Notes: generated by a model not told the origin, from the sequence alone. 40,011 nucleotides of DNA from Streptomyces spinoverrucosus (GCF_006539505.1 NZ_BJND01000077.1:1-40011); one strand, 5' to 3'. Positions 1-8,154 are shown, numbered from the stretch's first letter. Numbers and translations are program-made.

Positions 1-9
1 AGCGAAGCG

Positions 10-108
10 AAATCGGCGAAGCCGACGCCCGAAGGGCGCTCTTGACACTCGCCCCGGAACCGCCACCCTCACAAAAACCGGGCGGCCATGGGCCACTTGA
101 AGCCAACG
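10..108 (+). repeat. Left copy of 99-bp inverted terminal repeat
   Basis: This segment matches the reverse complement of 39913-40011 over 99 bp with only four differences (position 77 and positions 93-95). It contains two short internal hairpins, CGGCGAAGCCG and GCCCGAAGGGC, and a GGCGGCCATGG core. Open frames starting inside both copies give the same N-terminal peptide, which is an artefact of the repeat and not shared protein homology. It could be a dispersed palindromic element that broke a draft assembly, or the end of a mobile segment. No transposase lies next to it. Confidence 0.85.
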
Positions 109-142
109 GCAGACCAACACACCCGAGGTCAGTCGCTCACCC

Positions 143-487
143 CTACGCGTCAGAGAACCTCTCCGCGAGATCACGATGCCGCTCCACAGCCAATTTCGCC
201 TCGGCAGGCCCAATAACCGACCCAGGCATGCGACTCAGCCGTTCGACTTGCTCCGCAAAGCGCAGGTGCTCAAGCCGCGCATGCTCACGGCAGGCGAGAC
301 AGGTGACGCGATCCGGCCGCGGCGAGGTCATTGCATACGGCACCCGCACCCCGCATCCAGCGGTGACAAGGCTCGGCAGATCCCCGACCAGACCGAACGT
401 CGACGCCAGCACATTGCGGACGCGGACCGCGGCACCGCCCTGAACCACCTTCGACTCAACATGAATATGCGGATCGTCCCCGCCCAT
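143..487 (-). CDS. Conserved hypothetical protein with CxxC motif
   Basis: A 114-aa soluble protein of unknown function. No signal peptide or membrane segment is visible. A single CLAC motif (CxxC) at about residues 84-87 could bind metal or be redox active, but one pair alone is not diagnostic. The ATG at 487 is preceded by a GAGGAG-type ribosome binding site. The composition fits an authentic Streptomyces gene rather than a shadow frame. Neighbours give no functional hint. I do not recognise a named family. Confidence 0.55.
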   Translation of the reverse strand: MGGDDPHIHVESKVVQGGAAVRVRNVLASTFGLVGDLPSLVTAGCGVRVPYAMTSPRPDRVTCLACREHARLEHLRFAEQVERLSRMPGSVIGPAEAKLAVERHRDLAERFSDA

Positions 488-603
488 GCCTCCTCCTCGT
501 CGCCCCGGCGACCTGACCGACCGGGAGTATCACAGGGCGCCGCAGACTGCAGAATGCTCGGTCGCCCGACTTCACAACTCACCAGCGCGCCGTCTCGGGT
601 GAC

Positions 604-870
604 TCAGTCGAGACAGAACTCGTTGCCCTCGATGTCCTGCATCACGATGCACGACTCATTGACGCCATCGGCACGCAGTAGCCGCACGCGCACCGTACCG
701 AGCGCGACCAGTCGTGCGCACTCGGCCTCAAGTGTGGCCAGGCGCTCTTCACCCACGAGTCCGGTGCCGACCCGCACGTCAAGATGCAGCCGATTCTTGA
801 CGACCTTGCCTTCGGGAACGCGCTGGAAGTACATTCGCGGGCCCACACCCGGGTCCGTCGATCGCGCGGG
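604..870 (-). pseudogene. VOC (glyoxalase-like) protein, C-terminal half only
   Basis: The translation resembles the second half of glyoxalase/bleomycin-resistance-type VOC proteins: GPRMYFQRVPEGKVVKNR, then a helix, then the typical ending MQDIEGNEFCLD. The intact VOC gene at 5841-6296 has the matching pattern (VWFQQVPEPKVAKNR ... MQDPEGNEFDVV). Homology starts directly after the in-frame stop codon of the upstream cupin gene (871-873), so the N-terminal half is absent. This looks like a deletion junction that joined the VOC remnant to the cupin gene. A GTG at 846 could start an 80-aa product, but half a VOC domain is unlikely to be active. Confidence 0.75.
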
Positions 871-1308
871 TCAGCCTTCGGAGGGACGCGGGGAGCGCAG
901 GTGCGCCCGTTCCTTCAGCTCCTCCTCGTCGACCAACGTGAGCATCGGCTGACCCGGCGCGCACACCATGGTCACCAGGAACTTGGTCGGTGCGTCCGGC
1001 AGGGCGTTGCCGTCCTGGTAGTGGATCATGTCGCCGCCCGGCTCCCAGAACGTCCCACCGGCCTCGACCACACGCTCCGGCTCACCTTCGAGCTCGAACC
1101 GGAGCGCGCCCTCCATCACGTAGCCGAATGCCGGGCCCGAGTGGCGATGCGGAGGGAGCCCGGGGTGGCCGGGAGGCCAATCGACGAGGATTGTCATTGC
1201 CGAACCACCTTCGGGAAAGAAAGGCGGAGTGACATCCTGAAGCAGCTGGACTTCGGAGGGCAATAGGCCCTCGTGGGTGGTCCCGTGATCAGGGTTCTTC
1301 TCTGACAT
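871..1308 (-). CDS. Cupin domain protein
   Basis: A 145-aa single-domain cupin. Motif 1 is PPHRHSGPAFGYVMEG with its metal-binding histidines, followed by a glycine-rich hairpin and a second-motif region around GGTFWEPGGDMIHYQDG. Small cupins of this type bind a metal and act as dioxygenases, isomerases or sensors, so the substrate cannot be told from sequence. I chose the ATG at 1308 because GGAGG sits 8 nt upstream. The longer open frame up to 1563 has no cupin homology. The gene ends directly against a decayed VOC fragment. Confidence 0.8.
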   Translation of the reverse strand: MSEKNPDHGTTHEGLLPSEVQLLQDVTPPFFPEGGSAMTILVDWPPGHPGLPPHRHSGPAFGYVMEGALRFELEGEPERVVEAGGTFWEPGGDMIHYQDGNALPDAPTKFLVTMVCAPGQPMLTLVDEEELKERAHLRSPRPSEG

Positions 1309-1555
1309 GTACCACACCTCCGTAAGGCTGCCCGGAATGGGCCATCTTCGGCCACCGCATTCCGGACCGTGTAAGGACCCACTCGTTCGGCGGTGACCAA
1401 GGTCGCCGGTTCGCGGCTCACACAACTCGCTTCGCGATGACGGTCTCGAGACCACCCTGCCTCCCCTCGGCGGCCGCCACAATCCGGGAGCCGGCGGCAT
1501 CGAGACCGCATCGCACCATGTCATCGGCGGGTATCTACAAAGCAAGCGCCTTTGA

Positions 1556-1972
1556 TCAACCAACGTCGATCACCTGGTGGTCCGCCCAGATGTAGCTCTC
1601 GGGAAGCAGGTCGGTGACGGGCACCATCCGGAGGCGGTCGTTTGTCCCGACGATGACTTTGAGAGCTGGGAAGTAGTCAAGAAGGACCTGACGGCAGCGG
1701 CCACACGGGGGCACGACGCCTCGGTCGCGGTCACCCACGGCGACGATGGTGTCCAGGTCATAGGCACCCTGGGCGGCAGCGGTACCGATCAGGACCAGCT
1801 CTGCGCAGGGGCCCCCGGTGAAGTGATAGGCGTTCACCGCGGTGACGATCCGGCCGTCACGAGCACGGCCAGCAGCCGCCATGGTGTGGTTGTCGCCCCG
1901 GCAGCGGGTGGCCGCGACGTGTGCCGCCGCCCGGACAAGCTCATGGTCGACACCATCGGTCTGCATGGTCAT
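1556..1972 (-). CDS. Cytidine deaminase-like protein (blasticidin-S deaminase type)
   Basis: A 138-aa zinc-dependent cytidine/deoxycytidylate deaminase fold. Residues 54-58 carry GPCAE, giving the zinc-binding Cys56 and catalytic Glu58. Residues 88-95 carry PPCGRCRQ, giving Cys90 and Cys93. The length and the Cys-Ala-Glu signature fit tetrameric cytidine deaminases, which hydrolyse cytidine to uridine, and related blasticidin-S deaminases. The CAE-type site does not by itself separate these. I start at the ATG at 1972 behind GAGGG. An ATG at 1966 behind GAGAAG is equally possible, whereas the open frame to 2038 is probably untranslated. Confidence 0.85.
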   Translation of the reverse strand: MTMQTDGVDHELVRAAAHVAATRCRGDNHTMAAAGRARDGRIVTAVNAYHFTGGPCAELVLIGTAAAQGAYDLDTIVAVGDRDRGVVPPCGRCRQVLLDYFPALKVIVGTNDRLRMVPVTDLLPESYIWADHQVIDVG

Positions 1973-2139
1973 CTTCTCGGCCCTCTCGGCCCTCTCGGCG
2001 GTCGCGCCTCGGGCGCCTACGCGACCGCCCAAAGCCATCCAGAGCAGGCGGATTTAGGTCTTGTGTGAGTGTGATCACACGCCGATACGCTGCGGCGCAC
2101 AAATGTACAGGCAAGCCCCGAAGACGAGATGAGGGCGGT

Positions 2140-3195
2140 ATGTGGAAGAAGTTAGCCCTGACGGGCCTTGGCTTGGCGACGATCGCGGCGACGGGCATGA
2201 CCGCGGTTGCGCCTGCGAGCGCCTCCACGGGGGACGCGGTGACCATATTCGTCGACGCGAAGGCGCCTGCCTCGGGAACCAGAGGCGCGCTCGGTCGTAA
2301 CGGGCTCTCGCGGGGCGCGGCCGTGTCCTCCGTCGCCGAGGCGCAGGAGATCGCCCGGGCAATAGGGGGACGTGATGTCACCGTCCGCCTTGCTCCTGGC
2401 ACGTACGCACCCATCGACTGGTCCTACGCCCCGAAGGGCGGGCACATCACCATCACCAGCGAATCCGGCGGCCCGGCGGCGGAGGATGCGTCCATAGCCT
2501 CGGTCATCAACTGCGAACTCGACGGAATTGCCGATTACGGGGTGAAGCTCACCTCCGCCGACGCCGGAGTCACCATCTCCGGCCTGACGATCGAAAGCTG
2601 CCGCAACGGCGGCATCAAGGCGTCCGGAACTCTCGACGTATGGGTCGAGAACAACCTCATCCGCTACATCGGCAGCAAGCACGTGGACGGCACCGGCAAC
2701 GAAGGCTTCGGCGGGGTACACCTGCTCAACTCCGGCAGGGCACACATCGAGGGCAACCGTTTCTACTACCTGGAGAACACCGGAAGCCCCGGCGGGGTCC
2801 ATGGGGTGTACGCGGCGAACAACTCGGATGGAATGATCGTCCGTGACAACAACTTCGGCTACATATCCGGCGATCCGATCCGGGTCCGTAACGGCACGGA
2901 CGCCGGCCTGGTGGACCACAACCGGTTCTGGAAGACCGGCTACATCGCTGTCTTCAGCGACTGGCGTTTCGGCTCGGAGATCTGCTCGCGGGGCAATGTC
3001 TTCGCCGACAACGTGGTCGGTAACACCACCTACGCCAACCGGAGGTTCAACGTCGACCCCACCCCCAACGGAGTCGTACCGTCGGTACGCAAGTGGGGGC
3101 ATGACGCCGTAAAGCCCGAGAACCTGGGTGGTTGCAGCCCCGCCCCCATCGAGTTCGGCGGTGGCAACAGCTACACCAGCACCCGCCCCTGGTAG
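2140..3195 (+). CDS. Secreted right-handed beta-helix protein
   Basis: A 351-aa exported protein. The N terminus MWKKLALTGLGLATIA followed by ASA (about residue 28) is a Sec-type signal peptide. The mature part begins with a pectate-lyase-like entry (FVDAKAPASGT ... VRLAPGTY) and continues with repeated coils such as GVTISGLTIESCRNGGI, VWVENNLIRYI and MIVRDNNFGYISGDPIRVRNG, typical of parallel beta-helix polysaccharide lyases and related wall or surface proteins. The substrate is unknown. The ATG at 2140 follows GAGG at 2131-2134. The longer frame from 1921 overlaps the divergent deaminase and is not supported. A strong hairpin at 3245-3271 follows the gene. Confidence 0.85.
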   Translation: MWKKLALTGLGLATIAATGMTAVAPASASTGDAVTIFVDAKAPASGTRGALGRNGLSRGAAVSSVAEAQEIARAIGGRDVTVRLAPGTYAPIDWSYAPKGGHITITSESGGPAAEDASIASVINCELDGIADYGVKLTSADAGVTISGLTIESCRNGGIKASGTLDVWVENNLIRYIGSKHVDGTGNEGFGGVHLLNSGRAHIEGNRFYYLENTGSPGGVHGVYAANNSDGMIVRDNNFGYISGDPIRVRNGTDAGLVDHNRFWKTGYIAVFSDWRFGSEICSRGNVFADNVVGNTTYANRRFNVDPTPNGVVPSVRKWGHDAVKPENLGGCSPAPIEFGGGNSYTSTRPW

Positions 3196-3244
3196 CTCTC
3201 CGGATGAACCGCCGGATGCAGGCGCGCATGTCCGGTGGTGTGGC

Positions 3245-3271
3245 AGGAGGGCCGGGTGACGCGGCCCTCCT
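3245..3271. terminator. Bidirectional terminator-like hairpin
   Basis: A perfect 10-bp stem, AGGAGGGCCG paired with CGGCCCTCCT, encloses a 7-nt loop. It lies between the convergent beta-helix gene (ends 3195) and lipoprotein gene (ends 3288). There is no clear U tract, as is common for Streptomyces terminators. Confidence 0.75.
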
Positions 3272-3287
3272 ACCCGATTTCAAATGA

Positions 3288-4751
3288 TCAGGCGGTGGGT
3301 GCAAGCGCGATCAGAATCGACTGGAAGTCGTAGTTACTGCCACCCGGGGCCTGCAGGTAGGCGCCGCCGTACCGAGTGACCGCCGTCGGCGACTTCAGCT
3401 TGCCGTCGTACAGCGACATGTCCGAACCGTTCGCGCTGCCCGGGTCATTGCCCTGCGACGGCGCACCGTCGGTCGATGTCGCGCCGGCCGGAGGCATCGA
3501 GGACGCCGTCGGCGTGCTGGTCGGCACGTCCGCGCCGGTCGCCGCGTCCATCAGCACCGGCTGGGCCTCGGTCTGGGCGTAGACGATGCCGTGGAACGCC
3601 GCCGTGACCGCCGGGACGACCCGGCTCGCCGACTCGTCGGTGTACCCCCAGGTCTTCTTGCCGGTGGTGTCGTCGAAGCCGATGATCTCCTTGCCGCCGG
3701 ACTCGCCGGACGTGCAGACCACGGCCTTGGCCTGATCGCTCCAGCAGGTGAAGGTGCTCACGCGCTCGTCCACAACCTGTGATTTGGTCTGTACGACGGC
3801 GCCGCTGGCGATGTCGACCGAGTAAAGGGCGTTGTCGTACTTGTCGTTGCCCGCGTACGAGTTGGAGGCGAGGTAGGCGCGCTTGGAGCCGCCGCTGCCC
3901 GCCGCGTTCAGGTAGTCCTGCTTGGTCGGGGTCTGCTTGGTGATCTTGCCGGTCGCACCCTCGGCGATCACGATCGTGCCGTCGGCCGCCCCCTCCTGGT
4001 TGCTGCCCTTTGCGCCGGCGACGACACCGTTCAGCACGCCGGCAGGGGTGACGAACGGGATGACGGTCGACTTTTGGGTCTTCGGGTCGGCATAGACCGT
4101 GAACACCTCGCCGCCCTTTTCGGCGGCCGCCTGGCCGTCGGCTCCGACACCGACGACGATCTGCCCGGTGGCGGCGTCGTACGCCTGGCTCACCACGTTG
4201 TCGCCGCCTTCGCCGGCGCCGAGGGCCGGGGTGAGGTCCGCGGTGACCTCGGCAACCTTCTTACCGTCGGTCGCATCGAGCCACTGGAACACCACCTGAC
4301 CCTTGGCCTTCTGGGTGCCGTTGCCCTCGTCGTTCTGAACGTAAGCGATCGCTACGACGTCCTTGCCGTCCAGCTGGACGCCCATCGGTGCGGTCACGTC
4401 CAGCGTCTCGGTGGTGGACGCCGCAGCGGACGGGACGGTCCACGGCCGGCCGTGCGCGGCGATGTTGCGGCCGGTGACACCGGTGAGTCCCGCGATCAGA
4501 GAGGTCTGGCCCACCATGCTGCCCTGGAGTGTGTACTCATTGTCCTCGGCAGTGCGCTCGACCCCGAACGCCGACATCGCGACGAATGCCTTGGGTGGGT
4601 CGAAGGAGGCGACTGCCGGCGCCGACGGTGTGGCGGCTGTGGTGCTGCCGCCGTTCTCGGGTGTCGAGTTGGACTTGTCGTCGCTGCCGCTGCAACCTGC
4701 CAGCAGAACGACGGCGGTGGCGACGCTGACAACGGCAATGGGACGCTGCAT
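3288..4751 (-). CDS. Large lipoprotein, probable beta-propeller fold
   Basis: A 487-aa predicted lipoprotein. Residues 1-20 form a lipoprotein signal with lipobox LLAGC (Cys20), followed by a low-complexity Ser/Thr/Asn linker. The body has recurring blocks of about 40-50 residues of the type DATDGKKVAEVT, DAATGQIVVGVG, DIASGAVVQTKS and DDTTGKKTWGYT, which suggest PQQ-like beta-propeller blades. It would sit anchored on the outer face of the membrane. The specific role is unknown. ATG at 4751. Confidence 0.8.
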   Translation of the reverse strand: MQRPIAVVSVATAVVLLAGCSGSDDKSNSTPENGGSTTAATPSAPAVASFDPPKAFVAMSAFGVERTAEDNEYTLQGSMVGQTSLIAGLTGVTGRNIAAHGRPWTVPSAAASTTETLDVTAPMGVQLDGKDVVAIAYVQNDEGNGTQKAKGQVVFQWLDATDGKKVAEVTADLTPALGAGEGGDNVVSQAYDAATGQIVVGVGADGQAAAEKGGEVFTVYADPKTQKSTVIPFVTPAGVLNGVVAGAKGSNQEGAADGTIVIAEGATGKITKQTPTKQDYLNAAGSGGSKRAYLASNSYAGNDKYDNALYSVDIASGAVVQTKSQVVDERVSTFTCWSDQAKAVVCTSGESGGKEIIGFDDTTGKKTWGYTDESASRVVPAVTAAFHGIVYAQTEAQPVLMDAATGADVPTSTPTASSMPPAGATSTDGAPSQGNDPGSANGSDMSLYDGKLKSPTAVTRYGGAYLQAPGGSNYDFQSILIALAPTA

Positions 4752-4845
4752 CGTTGGTTACTCCCCCGGTTGACCCGTAATGATCGGCCCGAACGCTAGC
4801 AGTTGCCGCTCCCCTCCGGCCCAGACAACCGTCCGCAGCCACCCC

Positions 4846-4980
4846 CATAGCGGTGAACAACCCCTGCTCGGTCTTGACCAGGATCCCGCGCTCAACTAGC
4901 CGCTTGAGCTTCAGGCGGACGTTGTTGATGTTGTTGGGCGCGATCTCCACATCCATACTGGTAGGCCGGATGTTCTGGCG
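4846..4980 (-). pseudogene. Remnant of a winged-helix protein
   Basis: A short stretch reads MDVEIAPNNINNVRLKLKRL, then VERGILVKTEQGLFT. This resembles the recognition helix and wing of small HTH proteins common in Streptomyces. It has no plausible start or full domain around it and lies between two lipoprotein genes. I treat it as a 3-prime fragment of a lost gene. The rest of the 4752-5017 gap shows nothing else. Confidence 0.45.
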
Positions 4981-5017
4981 GCTCCCCGCGGTCGGCGGCG
5001 CGGGTGGCTGCCGGTAT

Positions 5018-5653
5018 TCACTGCTTCCGCTCTCCAGGCGTGAACGGGCCGGTTGCCGGGGCCACGCATTTATCGACGACGGTGTTCTCGCCGGCCGCCG
5101 AGCCCTCCAAGCAGAGCCGTCCGCCCTTGTCACGCAGGTCGAGGAAGAACCGCGTGGTCGCACCGGACTGCTTGAGGTCGTGTATGCGCTCGTCGACGTA
5201 GCCGAGGTCGTTCAGAATCGTCCGGACCTTGGTCGGGGTTGGATCCACCAGATCCCAGAGGGCCTGGGCAATGCGCTCTTCGTGGAGGTTGCTCGCGCAC
5301 CAGTCGCGAGCGTTCAACTCCACCTCCGGACCCGCCGTGGGGGCGATGGGCTCCACGTCCGGCGGCATCTCCACCGAACCGGGCGGCAGGGTCTGCGCCG
5401 GACCGGTCGGCGGCGCCTCTGGCGCGGCACTTGGGGGACACGACTGCGCGACCTTGTCCAGCATCGCCGTGAAGGCCGCGCTGGGCCGGACCTCAGCAGT
5501 GCCAGCAGGCTTGCTGCGCGGTCCGTTGGCGCTTGTCTTCTCGGTGCCGCAGGCGGCGAGTGCCAGAGCGCCAAGAGCTGCTATCGCGAGCGTGCGCCGC
5601 AGGCGGTGCGGGGAGCTGGCAACCGTGCTGGTCAGGGCAGAGGTTCGTCTCAT
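5018..5653 (-). CDS. Hypothetical lipoprotein
   Basis: A 211-aa predicted lipoprotein. A basic N terminus (MRRTS ... HRLRR) is followed by a hydrophobic stretch and lipobox ALAAC (Cys35). The mature part has a Pro-rich linker (about residues 75-110) and a globular C-terminal domain containing DWCASNLHEERIAQALWDL. No catalytic motif is recognised. The start codon lies 27 bp from a perfect 30-bp palindrome (5681-5710), which probably overlaps its promoter. Confidence 0.7.
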   Translation of the reverse strand: MRRTSALTSTVASSPHRLRRTLAIAALGALALAACGTEKTSANGPRSKPAGTAEVRPSAAFTAMLDKVAQSCPPSAAPEAPPTGPAQTLPPGSVEMPPDVEPIAPTAGPEVELNARDWCASNLHEERIAQALWDLVDPTPTKVRTILNDLGYVDERIHDLKQSGATTRFFLDLRDKGGRLCLEGSAAGENTVVDKCVAPATGPFTPGERKQ

Positions 5654-5680
5654 GCGCCAAGTCTCCGATCAAGCCGCCTG

Positions 5681-5710
5681 CTGCACGTGAGTACGCGTAC
5701 TCACGTGCAG
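5681..5710. promoter_or_regulatory. Perfect 30-bp palindrome upstream of lipoprotein gene
   Basis: The half CTGCACGTGAGTACG is followed immediately by its exact reverse complement, with no spacer. It lies 27 bp upstream of the lipoprotein start at 5653. This fits a dimeric repressor operator or a cruciform/hairpin-forming site. It contains two CACGTG boxes. No matching site was noticed elsewhere in the window. Confidence 0.6.
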
Positions 5711-5729
5711 GTGGGTACTGGCTCTTAAG

Positions 5730-5819
5730 AGGCACCGGGCAGTAGCCACGAGGTACGACAAGCTCTCCGTCCGCTACGAGGCGACAGTCCTGGTCGCAGC
5801 CGTGAACAAGTGGCTGTGA
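5730..5819 (+). pseudogene. IS5-family transposase, 3-prime remnant
   Basis: The last about 29 codons of an IS5-type DDE transposase remain in frame: RHRAVATRYDKLSVRYEATV, then LVAAVNKWL and TGA at 5817-5819. The TRYDKL and RYEATV words are characteristic of the C terminus of this family. The rest of the element is absent, so it is an immobile scar of a past insertion or rearrangement. Confidence 0.75.
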
Positions 5820-5840
5820 CCAGCACCGCCCCAACGGCCC

Positions 5841-6296
5841 TCAGACCACGTCGAATTCGTTGCCCTCGGGGTCCTGCATGGCGGCGGCGTAGAGCCCCAT
5901 GTCCGGCTCATCCTTGATCCGCAGCACGGTGGCACCAGCTTTGACCAGCCGATCCACCGTAGCCTCGACCCGCTGGGTGCGGACGTCCAGTGGGACGTCA
6001 CGGCCACCGCCGACCTTCAGGTCGAAGTGCCACCGGTTCTTGGCGACCTTCGGCTCCGGAACCTGCTGGAACCACACCCTCGGTCCACGTCCCGCGGGAT
6101 CGATGATCGACTCCGCAATATCCCCGGCACCGGCCGGCAACTCTGCCTCGGGCACCCCCACCGCCGCCCAGTAAGCACGCCACGTGGCATGCCCGCCAGG
6201 CGGAGGCTCGGGCACGTAGCCCAGGGCCTCGGCCCAGAAGGTCACCATTCTCTGCGGATCGGAGCAGTCGATCGTCAGCTGCACTGTCATCTCCAT
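5841..6296 (-). CDS. VOC family (glyoxalase-like) protein
   Basis: A 151-aa full-length VOC protein made of two beta-alpha-beta-beta-beta modules. Module 1 begins VQLTIDCSDPQRMVTFWAEA, and module 2 contains VPEPKVAKNRWHFDLKV and ends MQDPEGNEFDVV. The superfamily includes glyoxalases, dioxygenases and antibiotic-binding proteins, so the exact activity is open. Start ATG at 6296 (ATG at 6290 possible). It is divergent from the ArsR gene, and the shared upstream region contains the 6357-6372 inverted repeat. Confidence 0.85.
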   Translation of the reverse strand: MEMTVQLTIDCSDPQRMVTFWAEALGYVPEPPPGGHATWRAYWAAVGVPEAELPAGAGDIAESIIDPAGRGPRVWFQQVPEPKVAKNRWHFDLKVGGGRDVPLDVRTQRVEATVDRLVKAGATVLRIKDEPDMGLYAAAMQDPEGNEFDVV

Positions 6297-6356
6297 GCTC
6301 GGAGCATCCCAGGGAGGTCTGACAGAGGGTGACCATCAGCCAAAGCCGTGCGGATC

Positions 6357-6372
6357 CGATATCGAGATATCG
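6357..6372. promoter_or_regulatory. Inverted repeat upstream of ArsR gene
   Basis: CGATATC and GATATCG are separated by GA. The site sits between the divergent VOC (start 6296) and ArsR (start 6407) genes. A CGATAT word recurs upstream of the quinone reductase, so ArsR autoregulation is plausible. Confidence 0.5.
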
Positions 6373-6406
6373 TGGTGTGTTGAAGTGATTCGGAGAAAGG
6401 TGACGC

Positions 6407-6739
6407 ATGGCCGCGACGGCGGGATGGGATTCGGGTGACCTGATCGAGGTGTTCAAGGCCCTCGGCAACCCTGCCCGTCTGCAAATCATGCAGTGGCTGA
6501 AGGATCCCGACACGCACTTCGGCGAGTACGAGCCCATCGCGGACCGTCGCACGGTCGGCGTGTGCGTCACGCACATCCAGGCGAAGTCGGGACTCGCCCA
6601 GTCGACGGTCTCCAGCTACATGAGCACGCTCGAACGGGCGGGACTCGTGCGTCCCACCCGGGTGGGCAAGTGGACCCACTATCGGCGCGATGAAGAGCGG
6701 CTGGCGCAGCTGGCGCGAGCGATCGACACCGCCATCTGA
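6407..6739 (+). CDS. ArsR-family transcriptional regulator
   Basis: A 110-aa winged-helix repressor. LIEVFKALGNPARLQIMQWL is the typical ArsR N-terminal helix pair. The recognition helix region is GLAQSTVSSYMSTLERAGLV, and the wing is RPTRVGKWTHYRRD. No metal-binding ELCVCDL motif is present, so it is probably not an arsenic sensor. A single Cys in VGVCVTH could respond to redox or electrophiles. RBS GGAGAAAGG precedes the ATG. It is followed after 34 bp by the quinone reductase, whose promoter region carries a separate inverted repeat. Confidence 0.9.
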   Translation: MAATAGWDSGDLIEVFKALGNPARLQIMQWLKDPDTHFGEYEPIADRRTVGVCVTHIQAKSGLAQSTVSSYMSTLERAGLVRPTRVGKWTHYRRDEERLAQLARAIDTAI

Positions 6740-6741
6740 TT

Positions 6742-6759
6742 GACGTATCGCAATACGTC
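6742..6759. promoter_or_regulatory. Inverted repeat upstream of quinone reductase gene
   Basis: GACGTAT and ATACGTC form a perfect 7-bp inverted repeat with spacer CGCA. It lies in the 34-bp gap between the ArsR gene and the reductase gene and is followed by CGATAT. It is a probable ArsR operator. Confidence 0.6.
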
Positions 6760-6773
6760 GATATGATCTCTTC

Positions 6774-7454
6774 ATGGTGACCTACGATGCTGCGCCCACC
6801 GCCCTGATCGTTCATGCTCACCCCGAGCCCCACTCGTTCAGCACTGCCCAGATGACCGCCGCGGCACAGTCCCTGGGTGAGGCCGGATATCGAGTGGAGG
6901 TCCTCGACCTCTACGCCGGTGGATGGGCCCCGGTTCTCGCCCGCGAGGAGTTCGCACCGGTGGACGGCCTGTTCAAGCCGCAGGCCGAGCAGATGCGCGC
7001 GGTCAAGGAGGGGACGCTCAACGCGGCCGTCAAGGCCCATCTCGACCTGCTGCTCGCCGCCGATCTGCTCGTGCTGTCGTTCCCGCTGTGGTGGTTCTCG
7101 CTGCCCGCCGTCCTCAAGGGATGGGTGGACCGGGTCTTCGTGATGGGCGGGGTCTTCGGCGGGGATTACGGACTCTTCCGCGACGCGGCGCTCGCCGGGA
7201 AGCGCGCGATGCTGCTGTTCACGACCGGCGGGCCCAGTGAGTCGTTCCAACCCGGTGGCGCCTTCGGCCCGATGGACGACTTCCTGTTCCACATCCACCG
7301 CGGGATGCTGGAGTTCGTCGGCTTCCAGGTCCTCGACCCGGTGGTCACCTATGGACCGGCCCGTATGACCGACGAGGAACGAACGGCGGCGCTGGATGCG
7401 GTCAGAGGGTCTGTCGCGCGGATCGCGGCGGATTTTCCCACCACCGTTCGCTGA
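6774..7454 (+). CDS. NAD(P)H:quinone oxidoreductase, flavodoxin fold
   Basis: A 226-aa NQO1/MdaB-type flavoprotein. The phosphate-binding start LIVHAHPEPHSFSTAQ, the core LVLSFPLWWFSLPAVLKGWVD and the later LLFTTGGPSESF are hallmark segments. The enzyme performs two-electron reduction of quinones or nitro compounds using NAD(P)H and FAD or FMN. It lies downstream of an ArsR regulator with an inverted repeat in between, indicating an inducible detoxification pair. Start ATG at 6774. Confidence 0.9.
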   Translation: MVTYDAAPTALIVHAHPEPHSFSTAQMTAAAQSLGEAGYRVEVLDLYAGGWAPVLAREEFAPVDGLFKPQAEQMRAVKEGTLNAAVKAHLDLLLAADLLVLSFPLWWFSLPAVLKGWVDRVFVMGGVFGGDYGLFRDAALAGKRAMLLFTTGGPSESFQPGGAFGPMDDFLFHIHRGMLEFVGFQVLDPVVTYGPARMTDEERTAALDAVRGSVARIAADFPTTVR

Positions 7455-7669
7455 CCCCGACGTCGACGCCTGCTGCCGCGCCGACGCGTTCCACCGTGTG
7501 GCTTCGGCATCGAGAACCGGCCTCGCCTGACAGTGGGATTCGGCCCCACTCAGCGATCTTTCGGGGCACGTTCTGCCCATGGATTTTGGCCCACCCAGAC
7601 CGCGCGGCATGCTGATCCGAAATGCCGGGCCCGACGCGTGGGCACGGCAAACGGGCGGGGAGGAACGCG

Positions 7670-8154
7670 TTGATCGTCTGGGCGAACGGTGCGTTCGGCA
7701 GCGGGAAGAGCACGCTCGTCGACTGATCGTGGAGGTGCCGACCGGCGACTTCCAGGACCTTCGGCTGTGGCGGCGCCAGGTCGCCGACCTGGCGGTGGGG
7801 CTGGTCGAGGAGTACGACCGACCGGTCCTTGTCCCCATGACCTTGGTCAATCCCGGGTATGTCGACGAAATCTTCGGCGCGTTGAAGGACGCGGGAATCG
7901 ACGTCCACCACTTCTTCCTCAAGGTCTCCCGAGAGATCTTGGCGAAGCGGATCGACGGCCGGAGCTTCACCCCGGACAACCCTGAGCAGGACGAGCGGGT
8001 CCGGCGCTGGTGCAAGGACAGGATCGAACCGTGCATGGCCGCGGCCGACACGCTGCCCAGCGACACGGTCTTCCTGAACGGTGAGTTGACTCCGCAGGAG
8101 CTGGCCGAACAGGTGCTGGCTCGGGTTCGAGCTGGTGGGACATCCGGCGCGTGA
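7670..8154 (+). pseudogene. P-loop kinase-like gene with internal deletion and frameshift
   Basis: A TTG start at 7670 follows GGGGAGG (7657-7663) and reads LIVWANGAFGSGKSTLVD, a full Walker A motif, and then hits TGA at 7724-7726. The remainder of the protein (IVEVPTGDFQDLRLWRRQ ... LVPMTLVNPGYVDEIF ... WCKDRIEP) continues to 8154 in another frame. In intact relatives, which are AAA/TmrB-like kinases, about 20-25 residues separate these parts. The gene has therefore lost that segment and its frame. A 191-aa open frame from 7579 exists but lacks the P-loop. Confidence 0.8.

Noticed and set aside
1..142. Streptomyces telomere end
   Set aside because: The hairpins resemble telomeric palindromes superficially, but an inverted copy occurs at the other window end and no tap/tpg genes are present.
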